Shown piece after piece: positions 14,262-22,246 of a stretch of 64,000 bases of DNA (its first letter is position 1; every line of letters begins with the position of its first letter). The translations under genes were made by a program, and so were the position numbers. Source of the DNA: Paenibacillus algorifonticola (lineage in GTDB: Bacteria; Bacillota; Bacilli; Paenibacillales; Paenibacillaceae); the NCBI RefSeq assembly GCF_000971975.1, contig NZ_KQ040779.1, positions 1-64,000 on the forward strand. The letters run 5' to 3'. Below the pieces are notes generated by a model, which saw nothing but the letters and a program-made list of their open reading frames with translations, was not told where the DNA came from and did no database searches.

Positions 14262-16283
14262 CTATGTCGAGATCTGCAGAATCATGACGCCATATGGTTC
14301 GATCGTCACTGCTCCGGATAAGCGTTCACTGGTCAGCAAATCGGTGTATTTCACTTCTCCCAGCTCAAGCTTGGATTCAAAAGGATTATGATTCAGCACG
14401 AAGGTGTAGGCTTCCTCCCCTTTATGACGCTGCGCCAGCTCGACTCCGGCATCTGCGAGGAGCGGCGCCCCGATGCCATGCTTCTCGCAAATCGTCTGTA
14501 CCAGCCCGCTGAGCAGCTTCTGCTCTGGAACCGTCGCCACATAGTAGGCTTCACCTTCTCCGTAGCGATTGACGGTTAACGCTGGCATCCCCGCATAAAA
14601 ATCAGACCCATAGCTGCCAATGGCCTCGGCACCTTCTAAATGAAGCAAATCGCATAGCAGCTCACACGCATAGGAGCCCCCGGCTATATGCCCAAATTGC
14701 TCGCCCACTTCGATTGTGTTGCGCATATCCGGCGTCAAGCTGTCGATTTCCTCGACCCATACGCCAAGCAGCTTCCTTAATGCGCCCGGATAACCGCCCA
14801 GCGTGACCAAATCATTTTCATTGACGATACCGCTGAAAAAGGTCGTTATAAACGTGCCGCCAGCCTGCACGAACGCTTCGATGCGCTCGGCTACGCCTGG
14901 CTTCAGCATATACAGCACAGGAGCGACGACGATTTTGTACTTGGAGAACTCGCTGAGCGGGCTGATGACGTCCATTTGAATGTTTTGATCATAAAAAGCT
15001 TTATAATAACGCTGCGCCTGATCCAAGTAGTTCAAATCCACGCTTGGCCCGCTCGTAATCTCAACGGCATTCCAGTTGTCGATATCAAACAGCAGCGCAG
15101 CTTCCACATGTACCGTGGCATCCAGCAGCTTGTCGCCCAGCTCCTCCAGCTCGTGCCCAAGCTGTGCGCATTCGCGGAATACGCGCGTATGCTCATGCCC
15201 GACATGCTCGATTAGCGCGCCATGATATTTCTCGCAAGCGCCGATCGAGCGGCGCAGCTGGAAGAACATCACCGTGTCAGCGCCATGCGCGACCGCCTGA
15301 TAGCTCCACAGCCGCATGACGCCCGGACGCTTGAGGCTGTTGTAGGGCTGCCAGTTTTGCTGGCTTGGCGTCTGCTCCATCAGCATGAACGGCTTGCCCT
15401 GCTTCAGGCCCCGCATATAATCATGTCGCATCGCCACATTGCCCATCGGCTCACTCATTTGCGGGTAGCTGTCCCAAGACACGACATCCATCGCATCGCC
15501 CCATTTTTGCAAATCAAGGCCGTTGAACAGCCCCCAAATATTCGTCGTTATCGGCAGAGCCGGGGTAATACGTTTCAGCTCCTCGTACTCCCCTTTATAG
15601 CAGTCAAGAATGGAATCGGACATAAAACGTTTATAATCCAGCGCCATCGGCTGAAAATTGCGGTTGTCGCCGTTCAGATTGGTTGGCGGCACAATATCTT
15701 CCCAGTCATACACCGTATGACCCCAGAAGCTCATGTTCCACTCCGCATTCAAGCGCTCAATTGTGCCGAACTTCGCCTGCAGCCAGACGCGGAAAGCTTC
15801 CGCACAATGATTGCAATAGCAATGTGTGCCATACTCATTGTTTATATGCCAAATGAGCAGCGCGGGATGATCTTTATAGCGCTCGGCTAGCTTTGCCGCA
15901 AGAGCACGGGAGAAACGGCGGTACGTCTTGCTATTCGGGCAAAAATTAGTACGGGAGCCATGCGTCCGCTTCCGTCCATCCACATCAACCGGCAAAATAT
16001 CGTCATACTTGCGCGACATCCATGCGGGCTGTGCAGCCGTCGAGGTGGCAAGGCAGGCGTAAATCCCATTTTCAGCAATCAGATCCAGCAGCTTATCCAG
16101 CCATTCAAAGTTATAAACGTCCTCGGAAGGCTGCAGCTTCGCCCAGCTAAATACCGGAAGCGTTACGACATTGATGCCCGCCTCCTTAAACAAACGCATA
16201 TCCTCCTGCCAGATTGCCTCTGGCCATTGATCAGGATTATAGTCACCGCCATACCATATTTTTGGAAGCTTGGAATGAATCAT
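14262..16283 (-). CDS. GH42 beta-galactosidase (673 aa)
   Basis: A full-length glycoside hydrolase family 42 enzyme. The (beta/alpha)8 barrel has the acid/base Glu150 in WHINNEYG and the nucleophile Glu303 in MLMEQTPS. The Cys cluster C115, C155, C157 and C160 (HCYCNHC) is the zinc site of many GH42 enzymes. A trimerisation domain and a small C-terminal beta-domain (ending GVMILQI) follow. There is no signal peptide, so it cleaves imported beta-galactosides in the cytoplasm, for example from pectic galactan or rhamnogalacturonan. It is monocistronic, ending in a terminator, and lies divergently from the regulator at 16610. A remnant of a similar C-terminus lies at 48849-48956. Confidence 0.92.
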   Translation of the reverse strand: MIHSKLPKIWYGGDYNPDQWPEAIWQEDMRLFKEAGINVVTLPVFSWAKLQPSEDVYNFEWLDKLLDLIAENGIYACLATSTAAQPAWMSRKYDDILPVDVDGRKRTHGSRTNFCPNSKTYRRFSRALAAKLAERYKDHPALLIWHINNEYGTHCYCNHCAEAFRVWLQAKFGTIERLNAEWNMSFWGHTVYDWEDIVPPTNLNGDNRNFQPMALDYKRFMSDSILDCYKGEYEELKRITPALPITTNIWGLFNGLDLQKWGDAMDVVSWDSYPQMSEPMGNVAMRHDYMRGLKQGKPFMLMEQTPSQQNWQPYNSLKRPGVMRLWSYQAVAHGADTVMFFQLRRSIGACEKYHGALIEHVGHEHTRVFRECAQLGHELEELGDKLLDATVHVEAALLFDIDNWNAVEITSGPSVDLNYLDQAQRYYKAFYDQNIQMDVISPLSEFSKYKIVVAPVLYMLKPGVAERIEAFVQAGGTFITTFFSGIVNENDLVTLGGYPGALRKLLGVWVEEIDSLTPDMRNTIEVGEQFGHIAGGSYACELLCDLLHLEGAEAIGSYGSDFYAGMPALTVNRYGEGEAYYVATVPEQKLLSGLVQTICEKHGIGAPLLADAGVELAQRHKGEEAYTFVLNHNPFESKLELGEVKYTDLLTSERLSGAVTIEPYGVMILQIST

Positions 16284-16577
16284 TTTGTCACTTTCCCTTC
16301 GACTTATCCATATTGCACTGCGAATTCGAGGAAAAGTCTAAAGGAAAGCAATAGCTTTGTCATCTGAACGTATTGGTTTTGCCAAAAAGTTCACTCCGGT
16401 TCGGTTTGTTCACAGCGTTCAAAGCAAGAGCGTTCAATTTTATGCATAGAATACATTGTACGGTTGGCGGAGTGAAGTTTATAATATGTACAGAGATGCG
16501 CCAGAGATCAGGTGAACAAACTGACATATACGCATATTCAGGCAAACGATATCCAAATCACTTGGAAGCTTAAAAAA
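16284..16577. other. Divergent promoter region between GH42 and the AraC-type sensor
   Basis: About 300 bp without a supported gene. It must carry the minus-strand GH42 promoter and the plus-strand regulator promoter. Apart from the cre site at 16578 I see no strong dyad. Confidence 0.4.
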
Positions 16578-16591
16578 AGTAAGCGCTTACT
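16578..16591. promoter_or_regulatory. Palindromic cre site (CcpA operator)
   Basis: AGTAAGCGCTTACT is a perfect 14-bp palindrome that differs from the optimal TGTAAGCGCTTACA only at its first two and last two positions. It lies 19 nt before the start codon of the regulator gene, where CcpA-HPr binding would block transcription when a preferred sugar is present. Confidence 0.7.
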
Positions 16592-16609
16592 AAAAGAGGG
16601 GGGACAGCT

Positions 16610-18886
16610 ATGAAAGCCACCGCATGGAAAAATAACGGGAAGCTCTACAGCAGGTTTCTGCTCAGCATTACATTATGTATCGTATTGACGCTGCTCATTT
16701 CGTCCTTCTTCTATTATCTTGCTTATACACGGCTGGATCTGAAGCAAGCCTATTTATCTGATGTCAGCAGCTTGACCCGGACTAGCCAGGAAGTGAACAG
16801 CATGACGGAGAGCGCACAGTCGCTCACCTTCCAACTGTATCGGACGTTTACGATTTCCAAGCTGCTTTTTTATACGAAGCCTAATATTTATGATGTGACG
16901 GCGGCCATGAATGACTTGACCAACTATTTGAGCTCCATGCCGTTTATTGAGTCAATTTATGTATACAATTCAGCCAACAATCAATTTTACATTGCCAATC
17001 GTTCTGGGCAAAGCGGGATTTTTACCAAGGAGGAAATTTCCGATAAAGGCATTTTGCAAACGCTGGACGATTACCAGACGTATAAGCCGTTTACTCCAAT
17101 TCCACGTTCCTATGTTCCGGAGGAGACGGACAGCCCTTTATTGCCTGGCCAGCCTTCTCCCGTGCATCATGTATATACTTATTTAGGCTATGATGCGATT
17201 GGAAAAAGCCAAACGATAAACTCGGCGGTCATCGTCAATATTTCATCGTCGTGGATTAATAAAGATATTGGAACCGTTGCAAGCGAGTCACTCGGTAAAT
17301 CCTTTATTATTGATGATCGCCAGCGCATGCTTTCGCGCGATACGCTTGCCCCCAAATCGCTGAACAAGCAGGATAATGACATGCTTATATCGCAAATTTA
17401 CGGTCAGCAGCAGCCGGGCTATATTGTGGCACGATTTGACGGCCAAAAATCGCTCATTTCCTATACGTCCTCGGATGCGCTCGAATGGCAATATGTTCGT
17501 GTCACGCCTTATGGCGAAATTACAGGAAAAGTAAGCGCCATTCGCAATACGACGCTTGCCATTGCCGCTGCCATTCTGGTGATCGGCCTGCTTATTTCCT
17601 GGCTGCTGTCACGTATGCTCTACCGCCCGATTCATCATATTATGGATAAAATGCATATGCTCGAAACCGAACGGCGCAACAGCTCCTATACGGTTAGACA
17701 AAATATTTTACGCAACTTGCTGGAAGGCGCGCAGCAATTGCATACGAAGACCCAACTCGACAAGCTTGAGCAAAGCGGCATTACGTTTGATTTCACGAAC
17801 CATTACCGAGTTGTTTTAATTAAAATTGATGATTTGGAATCGCTCAGGGAAACGCGGGGCAATGATCTGCTCGCTTATAAATTCGCGATTATGAACATTA
17901 GCTGGGAAATTGGGCTGAAGCATTACCGCGTCGAAACGGTTGATATGAATGAAGACAGCGTTGTGCTGATGCTTGGGCGCCTCGAATCGACTGAACAGCC
18001 GGATGATGAGCTGCTGCGGACGATGCTGCTGCAAATTCAGCAATCCAGCCTGGAATATTTGCGGATTGGCATTTCTATGACGTACAGCCCGGAGGCGAAC
18101 CAGCCTCAGCAGCTTGCTTCGCTCTATAAACAAGTGAAGGAGGCTTCGCTTCACCGTTTATTTTATGGGCAGGGCTGCTTGATCTATTCGCAAAATATTA
18201 TGGAGCTGAAAGCAAAGGAATATAAATTCCCCGTCGATAAGGAGAAAAAGCTGACCGATGCGCTGATGGCTTCCAAAAACGTCGATGCGAAGCAGATTTT
18301 TGCCTCTATTGTTGAGGAAACGGCTGAATATCCGATTCACGTCGTGCAGCTCGCCATCTCGCATTTAACGATGACGGTCAATACGATTTTGTACACCATT
18401 CATAAAAATAACAGCCTCGAAGTTGAAACCGGGCTGAATACGAATATTCCTTCACTCGATAAATTCGAGACGGTAGAGGAAATGAACGCCTTATTTTTCA
18501 CTTTATTTGACGATATTCAAGCTAGACTGATGGAGAAGCGTACCGTCAAGCAGAGCGATCTCATTCGTAAAATCAATGAGCTGATCGAGCGCGACTTCGC
18601 GAGCTCCAATCTATGCTTGAATTGGATTGCCGAGGAGCTGGATATGTCCTCCATCTACATTAGCCGGGTTTACAAGCAGCAGACGCTGACCGCTGTCGTC
18701 GACGTCATTAATCAGGTGCGGCTGGAGCATGCCAAAGATTATTTGGAAAATACGGATTGGTCCGTCGTCGATATCGCAGACAAAAGCGGCTATACGAGCA
18801 GCTCCTATTTCCATCGCATGTTCAAGAAGAGCTTTGGCGTCACTCCCGCCGACTATCGCAAATCCAGACTCGCCCAGCATGGCTGA
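16610..18886 (+). CDS. Membrane-bound AraC-family regulator (YesN/two-domain sensor type, 758 aa)
   Basis: The N-terminal membrane segment (about residues 16-38) is followed by a roughly 260-residue extracellular sensor, a second membrane segment (about 312-332), a cytoplasmic linker and a C-terminal AraC DNA-binding domain with two helix-turn-helices (LNWIAEELDMSSIYISRVYK and VVDIADKSGYTSSSYFHRMFKKSFGVTPADYRKSR). This design is very common next to LplABC-type transporters in Paenibacillus, where it senses an extracellular sugar or loaded binding protein and activates the transport genes. The GAGGGGGGA ribosome site is strong, and the cre site just upstream suggests catabolite repression. It is divergent from the GH42 gene. 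Confidence 0.9.
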   Translation: MKATAWKNNGKLYSRFLLSITLCIVLTLLISSFFYYLAYTRLDLKQAYLSDVSSLTRTSQEVNSMTESAQSLTFQLYRTFTISKLLFYTKPNIYDVTAAMNDLTNYLSSMPFIESIYVYNSANNQFYIANRSGQSGIFTKEEISDKGILQTLDDYQTYKPFTPIPRSYVPEETDSPLLPGQPSPVHHVYTYLGYDAIGKSQTINSAVIVNISSSWINKDIGTVASESLGKSFIIDDRQRMLSRDTLAPKSLNKQDNDMLISQIYGQQQPGYIVARFDGQKSLISYTSSDALEWQYVRVTPYGEITGKVSAIRNTTLAIAAAILVIGLLISWLLSRMLYRPIHHIMDKMHMLETERRNSSYTVRQNILRNLLEGAQQLHTKTQLDKLEQSGITFDFTNHYRVVLIKIDDLESLRETRGNDLLAYKFAIMNISWEIGLKHYRVETVDMNEDSVVLMLGRLESTEQPDDELLRTMLLQIQQSSLEYLRIGISMTYSPEANQPQQLASLYKQVKEASLHRLFYGQGCLIYSQNIMELKAKEYKFPVDKEKKLTDALMASKNVDAKQIFASIVEETAEYPIHVVQLAISHLTMTVNTILYTIHKNNSLEVETGLNTNIPSLDKFETVEEMNALFFTLFDDIQARLMEKRTVKQSDLIRKINELIERDFASSNLCLNWIAEELDMSSIYISRVYKQQTLTAVVDVINQVRLEHAKDYLENTDWSVVDIADKSGYTSSSYFHRMFKKSFGVTPADYRKSRLAQHG

Positions 18887-18988
18887 GCGATATAGTTGTT
18901 AACTATAACCTTTATCTTCATTATATATTAGACCAATAAACGAATTTGTCCTATGATGGGTTGTATAACGCCAAAGGGAGCGATCAAC

Positions 18989-19534
18989 TTGTCCATCTAT
19001 GACTTTAAAGTTAAAACGATAACCGGCGAATGGCTGGATTGGTCAGCCTATCACGGGAAGGTTGTCCTGATTGTTAATACTGCGAGTAAATGCGGTTATT
19101 CCAGCCAATTTGCTGCGCTTCAGCAGCTTTACGAAAATCATCACCAACAGGGATTTGAGATATTGGCCTTTCCCTGCAATCAATTTAACGACAAAGAACC
19201 AGGCAGCGACGCTGAAGTAAAAGCATATTGCGAACAAAACTTTGGCGTTACTTTCCCTCTGCTCGGCAAGGTGGACGTTCGAGGTGAAACAGCTCATCCT
19301 TTGTTTCACTATTTAGTGAGCGAAGCTCCGTTTCACGGTTTCGATATGCTAACCCCGAACGGCAAGTGGCTGGATCAGTTTTTACGTGAAAAATACCCCG
19401 ATCTCCACGCTGGTGATGGAATCAAGTGGAATTTTTCTAAGTTTCTCATTGATCGCAGCGGTCAAGTGGTTGACCGTTTTGAGCCGACTGTGCAACCGCT
19501 GGAGCTTGAAGCAGCTATACGAGCACTGCTTTAA
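18989..19534 (+). CDS. Glutathione peroxidase-family protein (Cys type)
   Basis: The peroxidase signature VNTASKCGYS, with a catalytic Cys instead of selenocysteine, is followed by the LAFPCNQF motif (Gln and second Cys) and the WNFSKFLID motif (Trp and Asn), which completes the catalytic tetrad. The frame is open from 18953, but I chose the TTG at 18989 because AAAGGGAG lies ideally before it and the resulting 181-residue length fits the family. Such Cys enzymes usually use thioredoxin and reduce organic hydroperoxides in the cytoplasm. The gene appears monocistronic. Confidence 0.88.
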   Translation: MSIYDFKVKTITGEWLDWSAYHGKVVLIVNTASKCGYSSQFAALQQLYENHHQQGFEILAFPCNQFNDKEPGSDAEVKAYCEQNFGVTFPLLGKVDVRGETAHPLFHYLVSEAPFHGFDMLTPNGKWLDQFLREKYPDLHAGDGIKWNFSKFLIDRSGQVVDRFEPTVQPLELEAAIRALL

Positions 19535-19541
19535 AAATATA

Positions 19542-19589
19542 AAAAGCAAGGCGCCTAGCCCGTCCCTCCGAGCTAAATGCCTTGCTTTT
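19542..19589. terminator. Bidirectional rho-independent terminator
   Basis: AAAAGCAAGGC (19542) and GCCTTGCTTTT (19579) are exact complements with an AGCC...AGCT loop. It serves the peroxidase gene (plus) and the AIM24-family gene (minus). Confidence 0.8.
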
Positions 19590-19629
19590 CATCAACCCTT
19601 TCAGGTCTATCCGTCTATGTACCCTCGTT

Positions 19630-20307
19630 TTATCCCTTTGGAATAAACTGATTAATCCAGCCGCCGAAGCTTTTCGGATTTCTCGTTTGAATCAAGACGA
19701 CGCCTTCGCCACGGAATCGGCACACAACGCCTTCTCCGCTCGTAATGCTGGACAACCAGCCGCTTGATGCCTTTTCGATGTGGTAATCCATATAATCTGG
19801 CCATGCTACAAGATGACCGTTATCGATGATAACTTCCTCGCCAGCGGCCAGCTGCACCGCATGAATCGTTCCGTAGGAGGAAAGAAATACGGTTCCTTTG
19901 CCGCTAATTTCGACAATAAAGAAGCCTTCGCCCGACAAAAAGCCTTTCGCCAGGTTTTGCATCTTCGTGTTAACCTCAATACCCGGCGTTCCAGCTAAGA
20001 AACCATCCTTCTGCACAAACAGCTTGTACGATCCATCAAGCTCAATGGATTCAATATCGCCAATCGCTGCGGAAGCAAGCAGCGCTTCGCCAGGGCCACG
20101 TGTTGCAGACAGCTCTTGGAAGAAAAATTTCTCGCCGCTCAGCATCCGTCCAAGACCACGCATAATGCCGCCATCCAGCGTACCTTTCAGCTCAAGGGTT
20201 GGCGACATCGATACCATTGCTCCCGACTCCGCTTTAATCGTCTCGCCGCGCTCCAGCTGCACCTTCAATAATGGAAAAGCGCCGCGATATAAAATTTCAT
20301 GTCTCAT
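19630..20307 (-). CDS. AIM24/TIGR00266-family protein
   Basis: 225 residues with the repeated beta-strand pattern of the AIM24 (TIGR00266) family: GAFPLLKVQLERGETIKAESGAMVSM at the start, later LSGEGFFIVEISGKGTVFLSSYG and the GEEVIIDNGHLVAWPDYM segment. It is a soluble double-psi or trefoil-like beta protein of uncertain biochemical role; homologues are often near stress or Ter genes. GGAGG precedes the ATG. It is downstream of the ECF sigma gene on the same strand (137 nt), so it could be part of the same unit, but I see no direct proof. Confidence 0.85.
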   Translation of the reverse strand: MRHEILYRGAFPLLKVQLERGETIKAESGAMVSMSPTLELKGTLDGGIMRGLGRMLSGEKFFFQELSATRGPGEALLASAAIGDIESIELDGSYKLFVQKDGFLAGTPGIEVNTKMQNLAKGFLSGEGFFIVEISGKGTVFLSSYGTIHAVQLAAGEEVIIDNGHLVAWPDYMDYHIEKASSGWLSSITSGEGVVCRFRGEGVVLIQTRNPKSFGGWINQFIPKG

Positions 20308-20444
20308 CTCGATTTATTCCTCCGATCATTCTTACTGCCTCAAGCGTACACGTATTGCCCTCCTTTGAAGGCCTTGTTCGTGTCGCAGTGAAAAAGAGGC
20401 TTTGCTGCATGGAAATGGAAAGCTTCGCCGTTTTCATCACGCTT

Positions 20445-21071
20445 TTAGAAAAGCGGCCCACCCATCATCATGCTGCTAAGAAAATTCCAGGAAGCACCGC
20501 GTAAATTTAGTATGCTCCATTTTTTCTTCAATAGCTGACGCACACGAAATAAACGTGATTTAATGGTGCCGACAGGAACCTGTGTTTCCTGGCTAATTTC
20601 ATCCAGTGACATATCGTAGAAATATCGCTTCACGACAAGCTCGCGATCCTTATCGGACAATCCCTTCATCACTTCGGATAGCTCCTCGGATAGCTCCTGC
20701 TCCAAATACACATGCTCCGGCCCTTTATCCGGACTCGGCAGCGTTTCCTTGAGCGGCCATTGCGACATAAAATAATCCGGCTCTGCATCCAGAGAGACGC
20801 TTCGGCGCGTCTTGCGTTTTCTAAGCGTATCAATACATAAGTTAATCGTAATTTGAAAAATCCAGGTCGTGAAGTTTTTCGAAGGATCGAACTTATCGAT
20901 ATTCGTCAACAGGCGAATAAACGTCTCTTGCAGGACATCTTCGCTTTCCTGACGGCTGCCAAGCATCCTATAAGCAGTTGAAAACAGCCTATCATAATAG
21001 ACCTTTGTAATTTCCGCGAAAACCAACGGGTCCTTCTCTTTGATCCGAACCGCTAACTGGGAAGCATCCAT
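20445..21071 (-). CDS. ECF-type RNA polymerase sigma factor (208 aa)
   Basis: Region 2 is seen as YYDRLFSTAYRMLGSRQESEDVLQETFIRLL with the FTTWIFQITINLCIDTLRKRK core, and region 4 as LSDKDRELVVKRYFYDMSLDEISQETQVPVGTIKSRLFRVRQLLKKK. GGAGAG precedes the ATG. No anti-sigma gene with a zinc-binding motif or single membrane segment is adjacent, which is unusual for this class. The upstream 187-residue protein or the small membrane ORF at 21948 might play a regulatory part. A promoter of ECF type (TGAAAC-N17-CGTA) occurs at 34019-34045; whether this sigma factor uses it is unknown. Confidence 0.9.
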   Translation of the reverse strand: MDASQLAVRIKEKDPLVFAEITKVYYDRLFSTAYRMLGSRQESEDVLQETFIRLLTNIDKFDPSKNFTTWIFQITINLCIDTLRKRKTRRSVSLDAEPDYFMSQWPLKETLPSPDKGPEHVYLEQELSEELSEVMKGLSDKDRELVVKRYFYDMSLDEISQETQVPVGTIKSRLFRVRQLLKKKWSILNLRGASWNFLSSMMMGGPLF

Positions 21072-21117
21072 AGTTTCTCTCCAAACTTAAATAGGATAAT
21101 AGATTTTAATATTGGCA

Positions 21118-21678
21118 TTACCGAATTTTGGCGATGTCCTCGTCCGCCCTCTTATACGCCTTCACAAGCTCCTGAATTTGATTAAATTCACTGTCGCCTG
21201 GCCCAAGGCCATCCATAAACATTTTCTGCAGCACCGACTTGAAAAGGGTTGTCCGCTCCTCAATGAAGCTGCGCTCCAGCTCCAAAATCTCGCCGAGTGT
21301 ATGGCTGTTGATGAAATCATCCAGCTCGCTCCGCTCGGCGCGACCGCCGCCCCCATCACCACCATAACGTTCACCCCGCAGCCTCTCCGGCTCCGGCATT
21401 GGTTCCTCTTCCTCGTAAGGATTAAGATTAACCGACGAACGAATCGATGATAAAATAATATTTTCTTTCGCCAGCATAATTTGGAACGACTTGTTTTGAA
21501 ACAAATCACTCATGACGCTGCGACATAAATCGCGATTTTTTAGTAAAATGCCATCGAAGGGATGAATGGTCCAATTATCATTCGAATAAAATAAATTAAA
21601 AATAAATTTCTCGCTGCCAAAAACGTATTCTACGTTTATTGTATGTTCATCCAGCATCTCAAATGAAAAATCCAACAT
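21118..21678 (-). CDS. Uncharacterised 186-residue protein upstream of the sigma factor gene
   Basis: No family recognised. The N-terminal 100 residues look like a compact alpha/beta domain (MLDFSFEMLDEHTINVEYVF...). A charged proline/glutamate- and glycine-rich linker (EEEEPMPEPERL...GGDGGGG, about residues 90-115) joins it to a helical C-terminal segment with coiled-coil character (LGEILELERSFIEERTTLFKSVLQKM). I chose the ATG at 21678 because GGAGGG lies 7 nt before it. It ends 46 nt before the sigma gene on the same strand and is probably cotranscribed. There is no signal peptide or membrane segment. Confidence 0.7.
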   Translation of the reverse strand: MLDFSFEMLDEHTINVEYVFGSEKFIFNLFYSNDNWTIHPFDGILLKNRDLCRSVMSDLFQNKSFQIMLAKENIILSSIRSSVNLNPYEEEEPMPEPERLRGERYGGDGGGGRAERSELDDFINSHTLGEILELERSFIEERTTLFKSVLQKMFMDGLGPGDSEFNQIQELVKAYKRADEDIAKIR

Positions 21679-21790
21679 TATCGTTCCCTCCATACGAGCA
21701 GCAGGCCCGAAATCTTCCGATAAGTCAATTTTACCAAATGATCCGCCATTACGCTAATATTATATAAAATTCGACTCTATTCTCGTATTG

Positions 21791-21895
21791 CAAGGTGAAA
21801 CGGCTGTCGCCGTCCTTTGACGGTGCGGAGCGTTTCAGTCCGAGAAATAGAAAAACAGTACGTCAAAACAAATACTTTCTTATATTTCGAAAAAT
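21791..21895 (+). repeat. Two-hairpin repeat D, copy 1
   Basis: The first 60 nt match copy 2 (22123) at about 57 positions. Hairpin 1 pairs TGAAACG (21796) with CGTTTCA (21831) around CCGTC/GACGG. After TCCGAGAAATA a second, weaker AT-rich hairpin follows (GAAATA with TATTTC). It is noncoding. Confidence 0.7.
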
Positions 21896-21947
21896 ATAAC
21901 AATGGCCGCATCTTCCTGAATTACAGAAAATACGGCCCTGCCCACGA

Positions 21948-22106
21948 TTATAATTGGTTATGCTGCTCTAAAATAGCCTCCACCCGTTCGCTGCTGGCAA
22001 CGATAATCAACGTTACAATCAATAAGCCGAGCGTGCCTACTGCAATCAAAGACAACCATCCTCTCATTTCATCGCTTTTGTTAAGCCTATGAATGAGTGG
22101 CGCCAT
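21948..22106 (-). CDS. Possible small single-pass membrane protein (52 aa)
   Basis: An open frame MAPLIHRLNKSDEMRGWLS... with one clear hydrophobic helix (about residues 16-37), a basic N-terminus and a charged tail ending EQHNQL. Start context is weak; an internal ATG at residue 14 is an alternative. It lies between the two copies of repeat D and upstream of the unknown protein and sigma genes on the same strand. If real, its topology would suit a small regulator, but nothing links it to one. No homologue is recognised. Confidence 0.4.
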   Translation of the reverse strand: MAPLIHRLNKSDEMRGWLSLIAVGTLGLLIVTLIIVASSERVEAILEQHNQL

Positions 22107-22122
22107 CTATGTGTATTATTGC

Positions 22123-22228
22123 CAAGGTGAAACGGCTGTCGCCGTCCTCTGACGGTGCGGCGCGTTTCATTCCGAGAAATATAGAGAAAGGATGAAAAAT
22201 CATATGCTTTCCTATATTTTAAAATAGA
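22123..22228 (+). repeat. Two-hairpin repeat D, copy 2
   Basis: Hairpin 1 pairs TGAAACG (22128) with CGTTTCA (22163) around CCGTC/GACGG. Hairpin 2 pairs AAATATAG...AAAG with CTTT...CTATATTT. The arms of hairpin 2 differ from copy 1 but pairing is kept. It directly follows the 3' end of the telA-like gene. Confidence 0.7.
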
Positions 22229-22246
22229 ACGAGCCTCCTGCTTTTT

